Shown in pieces: positions 26,188-35,563 of a stretch of DNA of 64,000 nt; position 1 is the stretch's first letter, and each line of letters begins with the position of its first letter. The notes beneath the pieces are model-generated. The model made no database searches. It was not told where the DNA came from and saw only the letters and a list, made by a program, of their open reading frames with translations. The stretch comes from FLUQ01 sp031550605 (GTDB lineage: Bacteria > Desulfobacterota > Desulfovibrionia > Desulfovibrionales > Desulfovibrionaceae). Made by a program: the position numbers and the translations under genes. The stretch covers positions 1 to 64,000 of the forward strand of contig JAVBOK010000021.1 in NCBI GenBank assembly GCA_031550605.1, given 5' to 3'.

Positions 26188-27336
26188 ATGGCTGCCCCGG
26201 ACATCAGCGTGATCATGCCCGCATACAACGCCGCGCCCTGGCTGGGCCAGGCGGTGGAATCCGTGCTGCTGCAGGAAGGGCCGGCCTGGGAACTTCTCAT
26301 TATCGACGACGGTTCCACGGACGGCACGGCGGGCATGGCCCGCCGCTATGCGCGTTTGGACCCTCGCATCCATGTGCTGCGCAACACCGGACAAAAAGGC
26401 CCCGGAGGGGGACGCAACACGGGGCTTCACGCCGCGCGCGGCAGCGCCGCGCTCTTTCTGGACAGCGACGACGCCCTCTGGCCCGAAGCCTTGAGCGCCC
26501 TGCACATGACGTTGCGGCAAAGCGGGAATCCTGTGGTCCTGGGAGAAAAAAGCGCTTTCTGCGAACAACGCTGGCTGGCCGTGGCGCCCGTTGCGGACAG
26601 GCCCCGCCGCCTGTTCGCCCCGCTTGCCGTCAGTTTCTGCCAGCATCTTTTCCGGACGGATTTTCTGGCGGAGCGGGGGATCGCCTTTCCGGAAGACCTG
26701 ATCATTTCCGAGGACTCGCTCTTTCTGGCCCACGTTTACGCGCATCTGCACGACCCGCCGGAACGGACGGCCGCACGCGTTTTCCTTTACCGCGTCAACC
26801 ACAAGCCCCGGAGCCCCTCCCCCGCCAAGGCTGCGGCTTTTCTGCGCCGCTTTCCTCCGGTTCTGGAGACTTTCAGGCGGCGGGGCAGGGAAGAGTGGAT
26901 TATCCCCTATCTGGAGCGCTATTTCCTGCCGGAGTGGTTGCAGCATCTGCATACCGTGCGGGAATCCGGCCCGGCGGACGTTCCGGCCTATCTGGATGCC
27001 TGTCTGGAATTGCTCGCATCGCTGCCGCGCGGGCCGGACGGCGCCCTGCGCCGCCGGCTTGGAACAGCGGCGGACGCCATCCGGCCTCTCTCCGGCTCGA
27101 ACGACGCGAAAACCACTTTGGATATTCTGGAGCAGCACGGCCTGCTCACGGCCCCGTCCCGTTTTCTGGGCATCAATCCCGACCCGCCCCGGCCGGGCTG
27201 GTACCGCTTTTCCCGGCGCCTGGGCAACCTCATGCACTCCGGCGAAACCCGCCGGACCCTGGCCTACCTGGCGCGGCTGCGCTGGCGTTCGCGCCGCCGC
27301 CTGAGGCCGAACCATCCGGGAGGTTGCCCATGCTGA
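26188..27336 (+). CDS. GT2 glycosyltransferase, tandem copy B
   Basis: A 382-residue paralogue of the preceding protein: DISVIMPAYNAAPWLGQAVE, LLIIDDGSTDGTAGMARRYA and ALFLDSDDALWPEAL. The C-terminal domain again contains a FLYRVNHKPRS segment matching FLYRINHKPQP in copy A. The two may add successive, similar sugars. GAGGGGAGA precedes the ATG at 26188, and a non-coding gap of only 11 bp separates it from copy A. The frame is open much further upstream (from 25837), but that is out-of-frame sequence of copy A. Its end overlaps the next glycosyltransferase gene by 7 nt. Confidence 0.88.
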   Translation: MAAPDISVIMPAYNAAPWLGQAVESVLLQEGPAWELLIIDDGSTDGTAGMARRYARLDPRIHVLRNTGQKGPGGGRNTGLHAARGSAALFLDSDDALWPEALSALHMTLRQSGNPVVLGEKSAFCEQRWLAVAPVADRPRRLFAPLAVSFCQHLFRTDFLAERGIAFPEDLIISEDSLFLAHVYAHLHDPPERTAARVFLYRVNHKPRSPSPAKAAAFLRRFPPVLETFRRRGREEWIIPYLERYFLPEWLQHLHTVRESGPADVPAYLDACLELLASLPRGPDGALRRRLGTAADAIRPLSGSNDAKTTLDILEQHGLLTAPSRFLGINPDPPRPGWYRFSRRLGNLMHSGETRRTLAYLARLRWRSRRRLRPNHPGGCPC

Positions 27337-28529
27337 GCGGCCGTGATTTCATCGTGTTTTCCGACGACTGGGGCCGGCATCCCTTCAGTTGCCAGCACAT
27401 CATGCGCCATTTCCTGCCCCACAACCGCCTGCTGTGGGTCCACACCATCGGCCTGCGCCGCCCCCGGCTGTGCTGGTACGATATCAAGCGCGCGGCGGAA
27501 AAAATTTGTTCCTGGGTCCTGCCCCGGCCCCGCGCCGAGAACGGCGAACCGCCGCCGGACAACCTGCATATTCTCTCCCCGGTCATGCTGCCCTTCAACA
27601 CCGTTCCGGGCATCCGCGCCGTCAACCGCACAAGCGTGGTCCGCGCCGTGCGGCGCGCGGCGCGCGGACTGGGCATGCGTTCGCCCGTGCTGCTGGCCAC
27701 GGTGCCCAACGCGGCCGATTACGTGGGCCATCTGGGGGAAGAACTGGTCGTATATTACTGCGTGGACGATTTCACCGTCTGGCCCGGCATGAACCAGCCG
27801 GCGCTGGTCCGGGAACTGGAAAACGCCCTGCTGGCCAGATCCGATCTGGTGGTTGCCGTTTCCGATTCTCTCCGCGTCTCACGGCGCAACGGCCGCGCCC
27901 CCACCCGCCTGTTGACCCACGGCGTGGACAGCGAACATTTTGACCGCAGCGGCGCGAGGCCCCCCGTGCCGCCTGCCCTGTACGGCCTGTGCGGCAGGGG
28001 CCGCCCCCTGATCGGCTTTTACGGCCTGATCGACAGCCATTTTGATGTCGGCCTGCTGGCCGGCGTGCTGGATGCGCGCCCCGGCTGGCATATCCTGTGC
28101 ATTGGAACCAGGCGCATCAACCTGTCCGAACTGGAAAGGCGGCCCAACTTCACCTGGCTTCCGGCCATGCCGTACGCCGAACTGCCGCTGGCCGCCGCGC
28201 AGTTCGACGCGGCGATCATCCCGTATCTGGTGAACGCGCACACCCGGACGGCCAATCCCCTCAAGCTGCGCGAATACATCGCCACGGGCAGGCCGGTGAT
28301 CACCACCCCCATGCCCGAAGTTTTCCGCTTCGAAGGCTGCGTGCGCATCGCCGACGGGCCGGAAGCTTTCGTGGCGGCCATTGAGGATGCCCTGCTCGCC
28401 GGCGTTCCGCCGGAAGGCTGCCGGGACCTTTTGCGCGGCGAGACGTGGGCGGACAAGGCCGAGCTCCTTTCCGGCTGGATCGGGGACCGCCTTGCCGAAA
28501 AATCCGCATACAGGGAGGCGGCGGCATGA
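27330..28529 (+). CDS. GT4-like glycosyltransferase (TuaH-like)
   Basis: A 399-residue GT-B protein. The N-terminus FIVFSDDWGRHPFSCQHIMR resembles the TuaH type. The C-terminal half contains RPLIGFYGLIDSHFDVGLLA, FTWLPAMPYAELPLA and ANPLKLREYIATGRPVITT, the usual nucleotide-sugar binding region (with a Pro-Leu-Lys rather than the E7 motif). It acts on the cytoplasmic side in repeat-unit assembly; the sugar is unknown. The start at 27330 overlaps the GT2 copy B stop, and its end overlaps the next gene by 4 nt. Confidence 0.87.
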   Translation: MLSGRDFIVFSDDWGRHPFSCQHIMRHFLPHNRLLWVHTIGLRRPRLCWYDIKRAAEKICSWVLPRPRAENGEPPPDNLHILSPVMLPFNTVPGIRAVNRTSVVRAVRRAARGLGMRSPVLLATVPNAADYVGHLGEELVVYYCVDDFTVWPGMNQPALVRELENALLARSDLVVAVSDSLRVSRRNGRAPTRLLTHGVDSEHFDRSGARPPVPPALYGLCGRGRPLIGFYGLIDSHFDVGLLAGVLDARPGWHILCIGTRRINLSELERRPNFTWLPAMPYAELPLAAAQFDAAIIPYLVNAHTRTANPLKLREYIATGRPVITTPMPEVFRFEGCVRIADGPEAFVAAIEDALLAGVPPEGCRDLLRGETWADKAELLSGWIGDRLAEKSAYREAAA

Positions 28530-29686
28530 AAGCGCGGGTATTCGTCGCTCTGGCCTCCGGCATTCTGGGCGGCCCCGGCAAAGGGCTGGCGCAGTTCCTG
28601 CGCACCGGCGGCCTGGATGGCTGTTACCCCCTGATGGCCTGCTACAACACCCGGCCGGACCAGTCGGACACCGAATACATCCTGGCCATGCGGGCCACGG
28701 GCGCGCCGGTGGCGGTCCTGCGCCAGCGCCGCGCGCTGGATTTCGGCCTGGTGGACCAAGGCCTGCGCCTGGTGCGCGAGCACGGCATCACCCTGCTGCA
28801 GTCCCACGGCTATAAAAGCCACGTGCTCTGCTGCCTGCTGCGCCGCCGGACAAACCTGCCCTGGGTGGCCTTTGTCCACGGCTGGACGGCGGAGGATCTG
28901 AAAATCCGCCTGTACAACGCGCTGGAGCAGGCCATGCTGGTGCTGCCGGACCAGATCGTCGCCGTATCCGAATCGCTGCGCGGCCGTATTCTGCCGCCGG
29001 CCAGAGCCAGGTGCCTGGTCATTCCCAATGCCGTGGATCCGCGGGAACTGGCGGATGCGGACCCCGCCCGCGACATCAGGGCGGAGATGGGCATCGCGCC
29101 GGAATCTCTGGTTTTCGGCGTGGCGGGACGCCTCAGCCCGGAAAAAGGCCAGCACGTCTTTCTGCGCGCCCTGGCGCTGGCCGGAGAACGCGATCCCCGT
29201 CTGGCCGGCCTGTTGGTCGGCGGCGGGCCGGAAGAGGAAAAACTGCGCGAGCAGGCCCGCAATCTGGGCCTGGAAGGCCGCTGCTTCTTCGCCGGGCAGG
29301 TGCGGGGCATGGCCCCCTATTACCGGGCCATGGACATTCAGGTGCTGCCCTCGCTCAGCGAGGGCATGCCCAACGCCGCCCTGGAAGGCATGCTGCTGGG
29401 CAGGCCCCTGATCGCCTCCAGGGTCGGCGGGGTGCCGGAAGTGGCGGAAGACGGCGTCAGCGGCCTGCTGCTGCCCGGCGGCGACGAACACGCCCTGGCC
29501 GCGGCCATGCTGCGCCTGGCCGATGACGCATCGCTGCGCGCCGCCCTCGCGAAAGCCGGCCAAACGCGGGTGCGGAGCAATTTCGTGCCGGAAATCAGGA
29601 CCCGGCGCATTCTCGAGATGTATGCCGCGCTGCTGCGGCGCGCAGCCGGAAGGAGATACCCCGATGCATGCATGGACCCGCTTTAA
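28526..29686 (+). CDS. GT4-family glycosyltransferase
   Basis: A 386-residue GT-B retaining transferase. The N-terminal Rossmann domain includes GGPGKGLAQFLRTGGLDG and LPWVAFVHGWTAEDLK. The C-terminal domain has VFGVAGRLSPEKGQHVFLRA, LLVGGGPEEEKLREQA and SLSEGMPNAALEGMLLGRP (the EX7E motif), then VGGVPEVAEDG. It adds a sugar during repeat-unit synthesis. The start makes an ATGA overlap with the previous gene. Confidence 0.9.
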   Translation: MKARVFVALASGILGGPGKGLAQFLRTGGLDGCYPLMACYNTRPDQSDTEYILAMRATGAPVAVLRQRRALDFGLVDQGLRLVREHGITLLQSHGYKSHVLCCLLRRRTNLPWVAFVHGWTAEDLKIRLYNALEQAMLVLPDQIVAVSESLRGRILPPARARCLVIPNAVDPRELADADPARDIRAEMGIAPESLVFGVAGRLSPEKGQHVFLRALALAGERDPRLAGLLVGGGPEEEKLREQARNLGLEGRCFFAGQVRGMAPYYRAMDIQVLPSLSEGMPNAALEGMLLGRPLIASRVGGVPEVAEDGVSGLLLPGGDEHALAAAMLRLADDASLRAALAKAGQTRVRSNFVPEIRTRRILEMYAALLRRAAGRRYPDACMDPL

Positions 29687-30479
29687 ACTGGCCGTCAAAC
29701 GCCGGGAAACACCGTTTCATTCCCGCCTGCACGACCTCGCCCGCGCGCTGATGGGGTTTTCCGTGCCGGCGATCCCCGGCCTGCACCGGTTTTTGTACCA
29801 CGAATGGGCGACGCGCACGTCCGTCTGGCACGGTTTCTGGCGCGTCGTCTATTACGAGCCGATGTTCAAATCCGTGTGCGCCAGCGTGGGGAAAGGGTTC
29901 AAACTGTATTACGCCGGCAACGGCATCTGCCGCATCCTCGGCAACCTGTCCGTGCATCTCGGCGACAATGTGACCCTGTTCGACAACGCCGGCCTGGCCG
30001 GACTGCGCCTGTTCGACAATCCGGAACTGCGCGTCGGCAGCAACTGCTATATCGGACCGGGCATGCGCATCTCCGTGGCCGAGCGCGTGACCATCGGCGA
30101 GTACTGCATGATGGGGAACACCATGATCCTCGACAACGCGGGGCACCCGGCGGACGCCGGCGAGCGCTGCATACCCGGCGGCGGGCTTCCCGACAGGCAC
30201 ACGGTCAGGCCCGTGGCCATCGGCGATTTCTGCATCATCTACCCCCACTGCTGCATTTATCCCGGCACGCGCATGGGCGACGGCGTCGTGGTCAAAGTGG
30301 GCACGCACGCCAAAGGAACCATACCCTCTTTCTCCATGATCGAAGGCAACCCCTGCCGCATCGCCAAGCTGCTGCCCATACCGGAAGGCCTGCGGGAACG
30401 GGTGGGGGAGGAACGCTTCGCCGCGTGGCAGCGGGAGCGGCAGGCCTATCTGGAAGAACACGGAGAGCCCCGATGCTGA
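29664..30479 (+). CDS. Left-handed beta-helix (hexapeptide) acyltransferase 1
   Basis: A 271-residue protein. Its central part is a hexapeptide-repeat helix: LRVGSNCYIGPGMRISVAER, VTIGEYCMMGNTMIL and AIGDFCIIYPHCCIYPGTRM. GNPCRIAKLLP is typical of O-acetyltransferases acting on surface sugars. It probably acetylates a sugar using acetyl-CoA. The start at 29664 has GGAGATACC upstream and overlaps the preceding glycosyltransferase by 23 nt. A second acyltransferase of the same fold follows directly, with a 7-nt overlap. Confidence 0.85.
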   Translation: MHAWTRFKLAVKRRETPFHSRLHDLARALMGFSVPAIPGLHRFLYHEWATRTSVWHGFWRVVYYEPMFKSVCASVGKGFKLYYAGNGICRILGNLSVHLGDNVTLFDNAGLAGLRLFDNPELRVGSNCYIGPGMRISVAERVTIGEYCMMGNTMILDNAGHPADAGERCIPGGGLPDRHTVRPVAIGDFCIIYPHCCIYPGTRMGDGVVVKVGTHAKGTIPSFSMIEGNPCRIAKLLPIPEGLRERVGEERFAAWQRERQAYLEEHGEPRC

Positions 30480-31099
30480 AACGTCTTGTGCAGGTACTCT
30501 TTCTGGCGCCCGGCCTGGGTTTCTTCCTGTGGTGGAAGCTCGCCGCGCTGGCGTCCGGACGCACGCGGGCCTTCATGGGCGTCTCGCAGTTTCTGGCCCT
30601 GTGGCCGGGGCTGCCAGGCGTCTGGCTGCGCGCGGCCTTTTACCGCCTGGCCCTGCCGGAATCGTCGCAGAACACGGTCATCGAATTCCTGACGGTTTTT
30701 TCCAGCCCGGATGCCGCGCTCGGCCGGCACGTATCCATCGGCTCGGGCTGCACCATCGGCCGGGCCGTCATCGGCGATCACTGCATCCTGGGTTCGCATA
30801 TTTCCGTCACCAGCGGCCGCAGGCAGCACGGTTTCGCCGACCCGGCCACGCCCATCCGCCTGCAGGAAGGCGCCAGGGAAACCGTCGCCATCGGCCGGGA
30901 CTGCTGGATAGGCAACGCCGCCGTCATCGCGGCCGACGTGGGCGAAGGCAGCGTCGTGGCGGCCGGCAGCACGGTCGTGCACCCTGTGGAACCTTTTTCC
31001 GTCGTTGCCGGCAACCCGGCAAAAGCCGTGGGCCGGCGCGGCCCGGGCCCGCAACGGAACGCGGCAGGGGAAGGAGCGGACGCATGCGGTCCTGCGTGA
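30473..31099 (+). CDS. Left-handed beta-helix (hexapeptide) acyltransferase 2
   Basis: A 208-residue protein. A hydrophobic N-terminal segment (LVQVLFLAPGLGFFLWW) precedes hexapeptide repeats: LGRHVSIGSGCTIGRAVIGD, HCILGSHISVTSG and VAIGRDCWIGNAAVIAADVG. The C-terminal VVAGNPAKAVGRR follows. It has the layout of a sugar O- or N-acetyltransferase. Together with the neighbour it suggests a polymer with at least two acyl modifications, which is an inference. It overlaps the next glycosyltransferase gene by 16 nt. Confidence 0.85.
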   Translation: MLKRLVQVLFLAPGLGFFLWWKLAALASGRTRAFMGVSQFLALWPGLPGVWLRAAFYRLALPESSQNTVIEFLTVFSSPDAALGRHVSIGSGCTIGRAVIGDHCILGSHISVTSGRRQHGFADPATPIRLQEGARETVAIGRDCWIGNAAVIAADVGEGSVVAAGSTVVHPVEPFSVVAGNPAKAVGRRGPGPQRNAAGEGADACGPA

Positions 31100-32187
31100 T
31101 GCAACTGCTGATGGGGCTGAACCCCGGCGGGGCCGAACGCCTGGCCCTGGACCTGCTGGACGCGGGCAGGGACCATTTCCGCGGCCTGCTGGCCGGGCTG
31201 TTCTTCGCGCCGGGCAAACTGGCCGACCAGGCCGGGACGCGGGGCGTCGCCTGCCTGGCCCTGCGCGCGGACGGCATGAGCCGCGTCCGCGCCGTCTGGG
31301 AACTGTACCGCGCGCTGCGACGGCACAAAGTCACCATGCTGCACGTTCAGGCGGGCTATCTTCTGCAGTTCGCCCTGCCCGCGGCAAAGGCGGCCGGCGT
31401 GCCGCTGGTCTATACGGAGCACGCCCTGCACTCCCTGCGGACCAAACCCAGGCTCCGCCTGTTCGTGAAAACGGCCGCCTGCCTCGCTCAGGGAGTCACC
31501 GCCGTCAGCCGGGAAGTGGCGGACTATTTCATTGGCACGCTGCGCATCAACCCGCGGCGGGTGCGGGTTATCCCCAACGGGGTGGATCTGCGGACCTTTT
31601 CCCCGCGCGGCGAAAAAGCCCCCCTGCCCTGGAGCGGAGCCGGGCTGACCGTGTTCGGCAACGTGGCCCGCCTGACCGAGGCCAAGGACCACGGCACGCT
31701 GCTGCGGTCGTTCGCCCTGCTGCGGCGCGAACATCCCGGCGCGCGGCTGCTGCTGGTGGGCGACGGCGAAACCCGGCCGGAACTGGAGCGGGACATCGCC
31801 GATCTGGACCTGGGGGATCGCGTCCACCTGGCCGGCATGCAGTCCGACATTGCCGGGCATCTGCGGGCCATGGACGTTTTTGTGCTCTCCTCCCGGCGGG
31901 AGGGGTTCCCCATGGCCGTGCTCGAAGCCATGGCCTGCGGCCTGCCCGTGGTCAGCACCGCGGCCGGGGGCATCGCCGGCCTGAACGCGGCCGGGGACTT
32001 TGTGCGCCTGGTGCCGCCGGAAAATCCGGAGGCCCTGGCCGCGGCCCTGGCCGCGCTGGCGCGCGACGCGGATGAAGCCGCCGCCCGGGGCGGCCGGGGC
32101 CGGGATCTGGTGACGAAAGAATATGACGGAAAGCGCATGGCTGAACGCTATTTCCGCCTGTACCGCGAAACGGGAGGCATATTATGA
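31084..32187 (+). CDS. GT4-family glycosyltransferase
   Basis: A 367-residue GT-B enzyme. The N-terminal nucleotide is LMGLNPGGAERLALDLLDAG. The C-terminal domain has RVIPNGVDLRTFSP, TVFGNVARLTEAKDHGTLLR, RLLLVGDGETRPELE and SSRREGFPMAVLEAMACGLP (EX7E), then VVSTAAGGIAGL. The ATG at 31084 has AAGGAG at good spacing. A second ATG at 31099 would also be possible. It overlaps both neighbours, so it is part of the same operon. Confidence 0.9.
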   Translation: MRSCVMQLLMGLNPGGAERLALDLLDAGRDHFRGLLAGLFFAPGKLADQAGTRGVACLALRADGMSRVRAVWELYRALRRHKVTMLHVQAGYLLQFALPAAKAAGVPLVYTEHALHSLRTKPRLRLFVKTAACLAQGVTAVSREVADYFIGTLRINPRRVRVIPNGVDLRTFSPRGEKAPLPWSGAGLTVFGNVARLTEAKDHGTLLRSFALLRREHPGARLLLVGDGETRPELERDIADLDLGDRVHLAGMQSDIAGHLRAMDVFVLSSRREGFPMAVLEAMACGLPVVSTAAGGIAGLNAAGDFVRLVPPENPEALAAALAALARDADEAAARGGRGRDLVTKEYDGKRMAERYFRLYRETGGIL

Positions 32188-33542
32188 TCGGGTATCTGCG
32201 CGAAGCGCTGTACCAGTTGCGCGGGCATAACCGCTATGCCCATTTCAGGGAAAGCAAGGCCCTGGAAAAACTGCCGGCCGAAGAATTGCGCCAGCGTCAG
32301 TTCTGGCTGCTGTCCTCGCTGCTGCGGTATGCGTATACCAATGTCCCATACTATCGCCGTTGCTTTGAAAATCTGCGGATCACCCCCGAAGACATCCGGT
32401 CCTTTGAGGAATTCGCCGCGTTTCCGGTACTGACCCGGCAGAATATCGAGGACAATCTCGGCGAGCTGCTTTCCGGCTCCATGCTGGAAAGCATGCGGTA
32501 CTGCAACTTCAGCGGCGGCACCACCGGCAGGCCGGTGCGCTTTTACCAGGACCTGCGCCTGCGCGAGACCATGGAGTCACACTGGCTGCTCTGCCTGTCT
32601 TTCGCCGGCTGGAAACCGTCGGACATGGTCGTCTGCATCTGGGGCAACCCGCGTGACACCGGCTCGACCCTGATCCGGGGCGGGCTCAGGCCCTGGCTGG
32701 CCGGGCAGTTGACCCTGAACGCCTACCGATACGGCAGGGGCGAGCTTGAAGCATGGCTGGGGGCCATCGGGCGCTACCGCAGGGTCTTTTTGTACGGGTA
32801 CGCCTCGGCCATCGCCGATCTGGCCGGATTTCTGCTGGATACCGGGGGGAAAACCCCCAATGTGCGCGGGGTCGTCACCACGGCCGAAACCCTGGACCGG
32901 AACCGGCGCGAACTGATCGGCCGGGCTTTCGGCTGCGGGGTGCACGACCAGTACGGCAGCAGGGAAGTGCCCGGCGTGGCTTCCGAATGCTCCGAGGGCG
33001 GCATGCACCTTCTGACCCATTCGGCCTATGCGGAATTTCTGCCCCTGAGTCCGGAAGAACACGGCGAGCACGGCCTCGGCGAGGATGGCGGCGGCATGCG
33101 CCGCATCGTGCTGACCGGCCTGACCAACCGGGCCATGCCGCTGATCCGCTATGAAATCGGCGACATGGGCGCCCCCAGGGACGGAATTTGCCCTTGTGGC
33201 CGGGGGTTCCCGCTCATGCGGATGAGTCTGGGGCGCCTTGGCACCACCCTGCTGGCCCCGGACGGCAGGCGGATGTACAGCACCTTTTTCGTCCGCCAGA
33301 TGTACGGAGTGGACGGCGTCAGCGCCTTCCAGTTCCGCCAGACGGCCCGCGATCTGGTCAGGCTGTATGTCGTGCGCGGCAAGCGTTTTTCCGAAATATC
33401 CGCAACCAAGCTTCAAACCCTGCAGGAAACTTTTCCCCAAACCCTCTGCCCCGGCATGCGCCTTGAGCTCGATTACGTGGACGAAGTGCCGCGCACGCAG
33501 GGCGGCAAGCACCGCCACGTGATCTGCGAGGTGGAAGCGTGA
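32184..33542 (+). CDS. CapK/PaaK-like AMP-forming ligase
   Basis: A 452-residue adenylate-forming enzyme of the phenylacetate-CoA ligase superfamily (CapK branch). Visible motifs are RYCNFSGGTTGRPVRFYQ (the phosphate-binding loop), GVHDQYGSREVPGVASEC (A5-like region) and LIRYEIGDMGAP (A7/A8 region). CapK-type proteins are common in capsule and exopolysaccharide loci. They are thought to activate a carboxylic acid for transfer to sugars; the substrate is unknown. The start makes an ATGA overlap with the glycosyltransferase before it. Confidence 0.85.
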   Translation: MIGYLREALYQLRGHNRYAHFRESKALEKLPAEELRQRQFWLLSSLLRYAYTNVPYYRRCFENLRITPEDIRSFEEFAAFPVLTRQNIEDNLGELLSGSMLESMRYCNFSGGTTGRPVRFYQDLRLRETMESHWLLCLSFAGWKPSDMVVCIWGNPRDTGSTLIRGGLRPWLAGQLTLNAYRYGRGELEAWLGAIGRYRRVFLYGYASAIADLAGFLLDTGGKTPNVRGVVTTAETLDRNRRELIGRAFGCGVHDQYGSREVPGVASECSEGGMHLLTHSAYAEFLPLSPEEHGEHGLGEDGGGMRRIVLTGLTNRAMPLIRYEIGDMGAPRDGICPCGRGFPLMRMSLGRLGTTLLAPDGRRMYSTFFVRQMYGVDGVSAFQFRQTARDLVRLYVVRGKRFSEISATKLQTLQETFPQTLCPGMRLELDYVDEVPRTQGGKHRHVICEVEA

Positions 33543-33554
33543 AAAGGCGGACCC

Positions 33555-34703
33555 ATGCATAACCGCTCATCCTGCATGATGCTGCATTCCGTCGGCGTGA
33601 CGGATCCCGCGTGGCGCTGGGGATTTTTGACCATGCCCGTGGAGAATTTCGCGGCATTCCTGCGCCTGGCCCGCCGGGCCGGGTACCGCGGCGTGACCCT
33701 GGACGAATACCGGGGCACGGCGGAAGCGGGCCGCCTGGGCAAAGAACGGCTGCTGGCCCTGACCTTTGACGACGGATACCTGGACAACTGGGTATACGCC
33801 GCGCCCCTGCTGCGGGAATACGGCTTTACCGGCACGGTGTTCGTCAGCACGGACTTCATCGACCCCGGCCCTGACCCCCGTCCGCAGTGGGACGGCCGGT
33901 CCGGGGATCGGCCGTCCGCTTCCGGCTATCTGAACCTGGGCGAACTGCGCCGGCTGGACGCCGACGGCGTGCTGGACGTGCAGTCCCATGCGGCGACCCA
34001 CACATGGTACCCCCGCGGCCCGCGCATCACGGATTTTCGCAGTCCCGGCGACGGCTACTGCTGGATGGACTGGAATGACGATCCCGGCGGAAAGTGGCGG
34101 CATCTGACCCCGCCGCAGCGGCCCGAAACCTGGGGCGATCCGGTGTATGAACACCACAAGGCCCTGTCCGGGCCGCGCTATCGCCCCAACGAAGATCTGG
34201 GAAGCGCCCTGCGCGAGTATGCGGCCGCGCGCGGCCGGGACTTTTTCGAGCGCCCCGGATGGCGGGACGAGTTGTTCGCCCTGGCGGCGGCGCTGCAGCG
34301 GGACCTGCCGCCCGGCGTCATGGAAAGCCGGGAGGAATATCTGGCCAGAGCCGGGGCGGAACTGGCGGATTCCGCAAGCGTTCTGGGCGCGGCCCTGAAC
34401 AAGAACATCCGCTGGCTGTGCTGGCCCGGCGGCGGCTATTCGCCGGAACTGTTCGCGCTGGCCGGCCGCCTGTATGCGGGAACCACCGTCGCATCCGGCG
34501 ACCGCGGCGCCGATGCGCCGGACGCTTCCGGCTGTTTCCGGCTGCGCCGTTTCGGCCCCTTGACGGCGGGCAGGGAACCCCGGATCCGCTATCTGCACCC
34601 GTTCGTCAACCTTCTCTATCTTGAGGAACAACGCGCGAGAAATCCGTTGACGCGCCTGATCCGGGGCGGATTGACCCGCTTCGCACGCTGGAGAACGCCA
34701 TGA
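33555..34703 (+). CDS. NodB-type polysaccharide deacetylase 2
   Basis: A 382-residue protein. LLALTFDDGYLDNWVYAAPL is motif 1 with the Asp pair, and DVQSHAATHTWYPRG is the His motif (H-x3-H). WLCWPGGGYSPELFALA is a later catalytic-region motif. It has no signal peptide, so it probably acts in the cytoplasm on nucleotide- or lipid-linked amino sugars. It is the last gene before the exosortase, which it overlaps by 4 nt. A third, broken deacetylase gene lies at 45431-45823. Confidence 0.87.
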   Translation: MHNRSSCMMLHSVGVTDPAWRWGFLTMPVENFAAFLRLARRAGYRGVTLDEYRGTAEAGRLGKERLLALTFDDGYLDNWVYAAPLLREYGFTGTVFVSTDFIDPGPDPRPQWDGRSGDRPSASGYLNLGELRRLDADGVLDVQSHAATHTWYPRGPRITDFRSPGDGYCWMDWNDDPGGKWRHLTPPQRPETWGDPVYEHHKALSGPRYRPNEDLGSALREYAAARGRDFFERPGWRDELFALAAALQRDLPPGVMESREEYLARAGAELADSASVLGAALNKNIRWLCWPGGGYSPELFALAGRLYAGTTVASGDRGADAPDASGCFRLRRFGPLTAGREPRIRYLHPFVNLLYLEEQRARNPLTRLIRGGLTRFARWRTP

Positions 34704-35563
34704 CTTTCGCTCAAGCCGTCCGTGAGCGCCGCCCGCAGCTTCTTGTGCTGTTCGCCCTGCTGGCGCTCGTGTATGCCCCGGTATATCCGCGCATGTTCGG
34801 CGACTGGCTGCATGATCCCAATTATTCCCACGGATTTCTGGTGCCGCTGGTTTCCGTCTGGTTCGTCCGCGCTTCCTGGCCGGAGTTGCGGGACCATGTG
34901 CTCGCGCCGTCCGCCCGGGGCTTTGTTCTGCTGCTTTTCGGCCTGATGCTGCTGGTTGCGGGGGTGACCCTGTCGGAACTGTACACCAGCCGCTCTTCCC
35001 TGGTCTTCATCCTGGCCGGCATGGTCCAGGTCTTCTGCGGCGGCCGCGTCCTGCGCATTCTGGCCCTGCCCCTGTTCTATCTGCTGTTCATGATTCCGCT
35101 GCCGTACACCCTGTACGACATGCTGGCCCTGCCCCTGAAATCGCTGGTGACCGTGTTCGCCACGTCCGGCCTGAAGCTCTGCGGCCTGCCCGTGCTGCGC
35201 GAAGGCAACATGATCCTTTTTCCCAACATCAGCCTGGAAGTGGTGGAAGCGTGCAGCGGCATGCGGTCCCTGGTCAGCCTGATCGCCCTGGGCACGGCGT
35301 ACGCCTTCGTCTTTCTGCGGGGCACCGCGCGGCGTTTCCTGCTTATCCTGGCCACGGTGCCCGTCGCGGTGGCCACCAACATCTCGCGGGTGTTCATCAC
35401 CGGCGTTCTGGCCCGTCACGTGGGGGCGGAAGCGGCGGAAGGTTTCTTCCATGATTTCGCCGGATTCGCCGTGTTCACCGCGGCCATGGTGCTGACCGCG
35501 CTCACCGGCTGGATTCTGAACAGGCTGCCGTTGGACCCGAAGGAGGACAGCCATGCGCGGTAA
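34700..35563 (+). CDS. xrtA: Exosortase A (XrtA/EpsH)
   Basis: A 287-residue, eight-helix membrane transpeptidase/protease. The conserved triad is visible: Cys185 in VVEACSGMRSL, Arg230 in ATNISRVFITG and His251 in FFHDFAGF. By family knowledge it cleaves at the PEP motif of PEP-CTERM proteins and passes them to the cell surface. Two such substrates are encoded in the window (137-937, 49904-50773). The EpsI domain is a separate gene here, overlapping by 11 nt, rather than a fusion. Assignment to type A rests on its neighbours PrsT, PrsK and PrsR. Confidence 0.95.
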   Translation: MTFAQAVRERRPQLLVLFALLALVYAPVYPRMFGDWLHDPNYSHGFLVPLVSVWFVRASWPELRDHVLAPSARGFVLLLFGLMLLVAGVTLSELYTSRSSLVFILAGMVQVFCGGRVLRILALPLFYLLFMIPLPYTLYDMLALPLKSLVTVFATSGLKLCGLPVLREGNMILFPNISLEVVEACSGMRSLVSLIALGTAYAFVFLRGTARRFLLILATVPVAVATNISRVFITGVLARHVGAEAAEGFFHDFAGFAVFTAAMVLTALTGWILNRLPLDPKEDSHAR

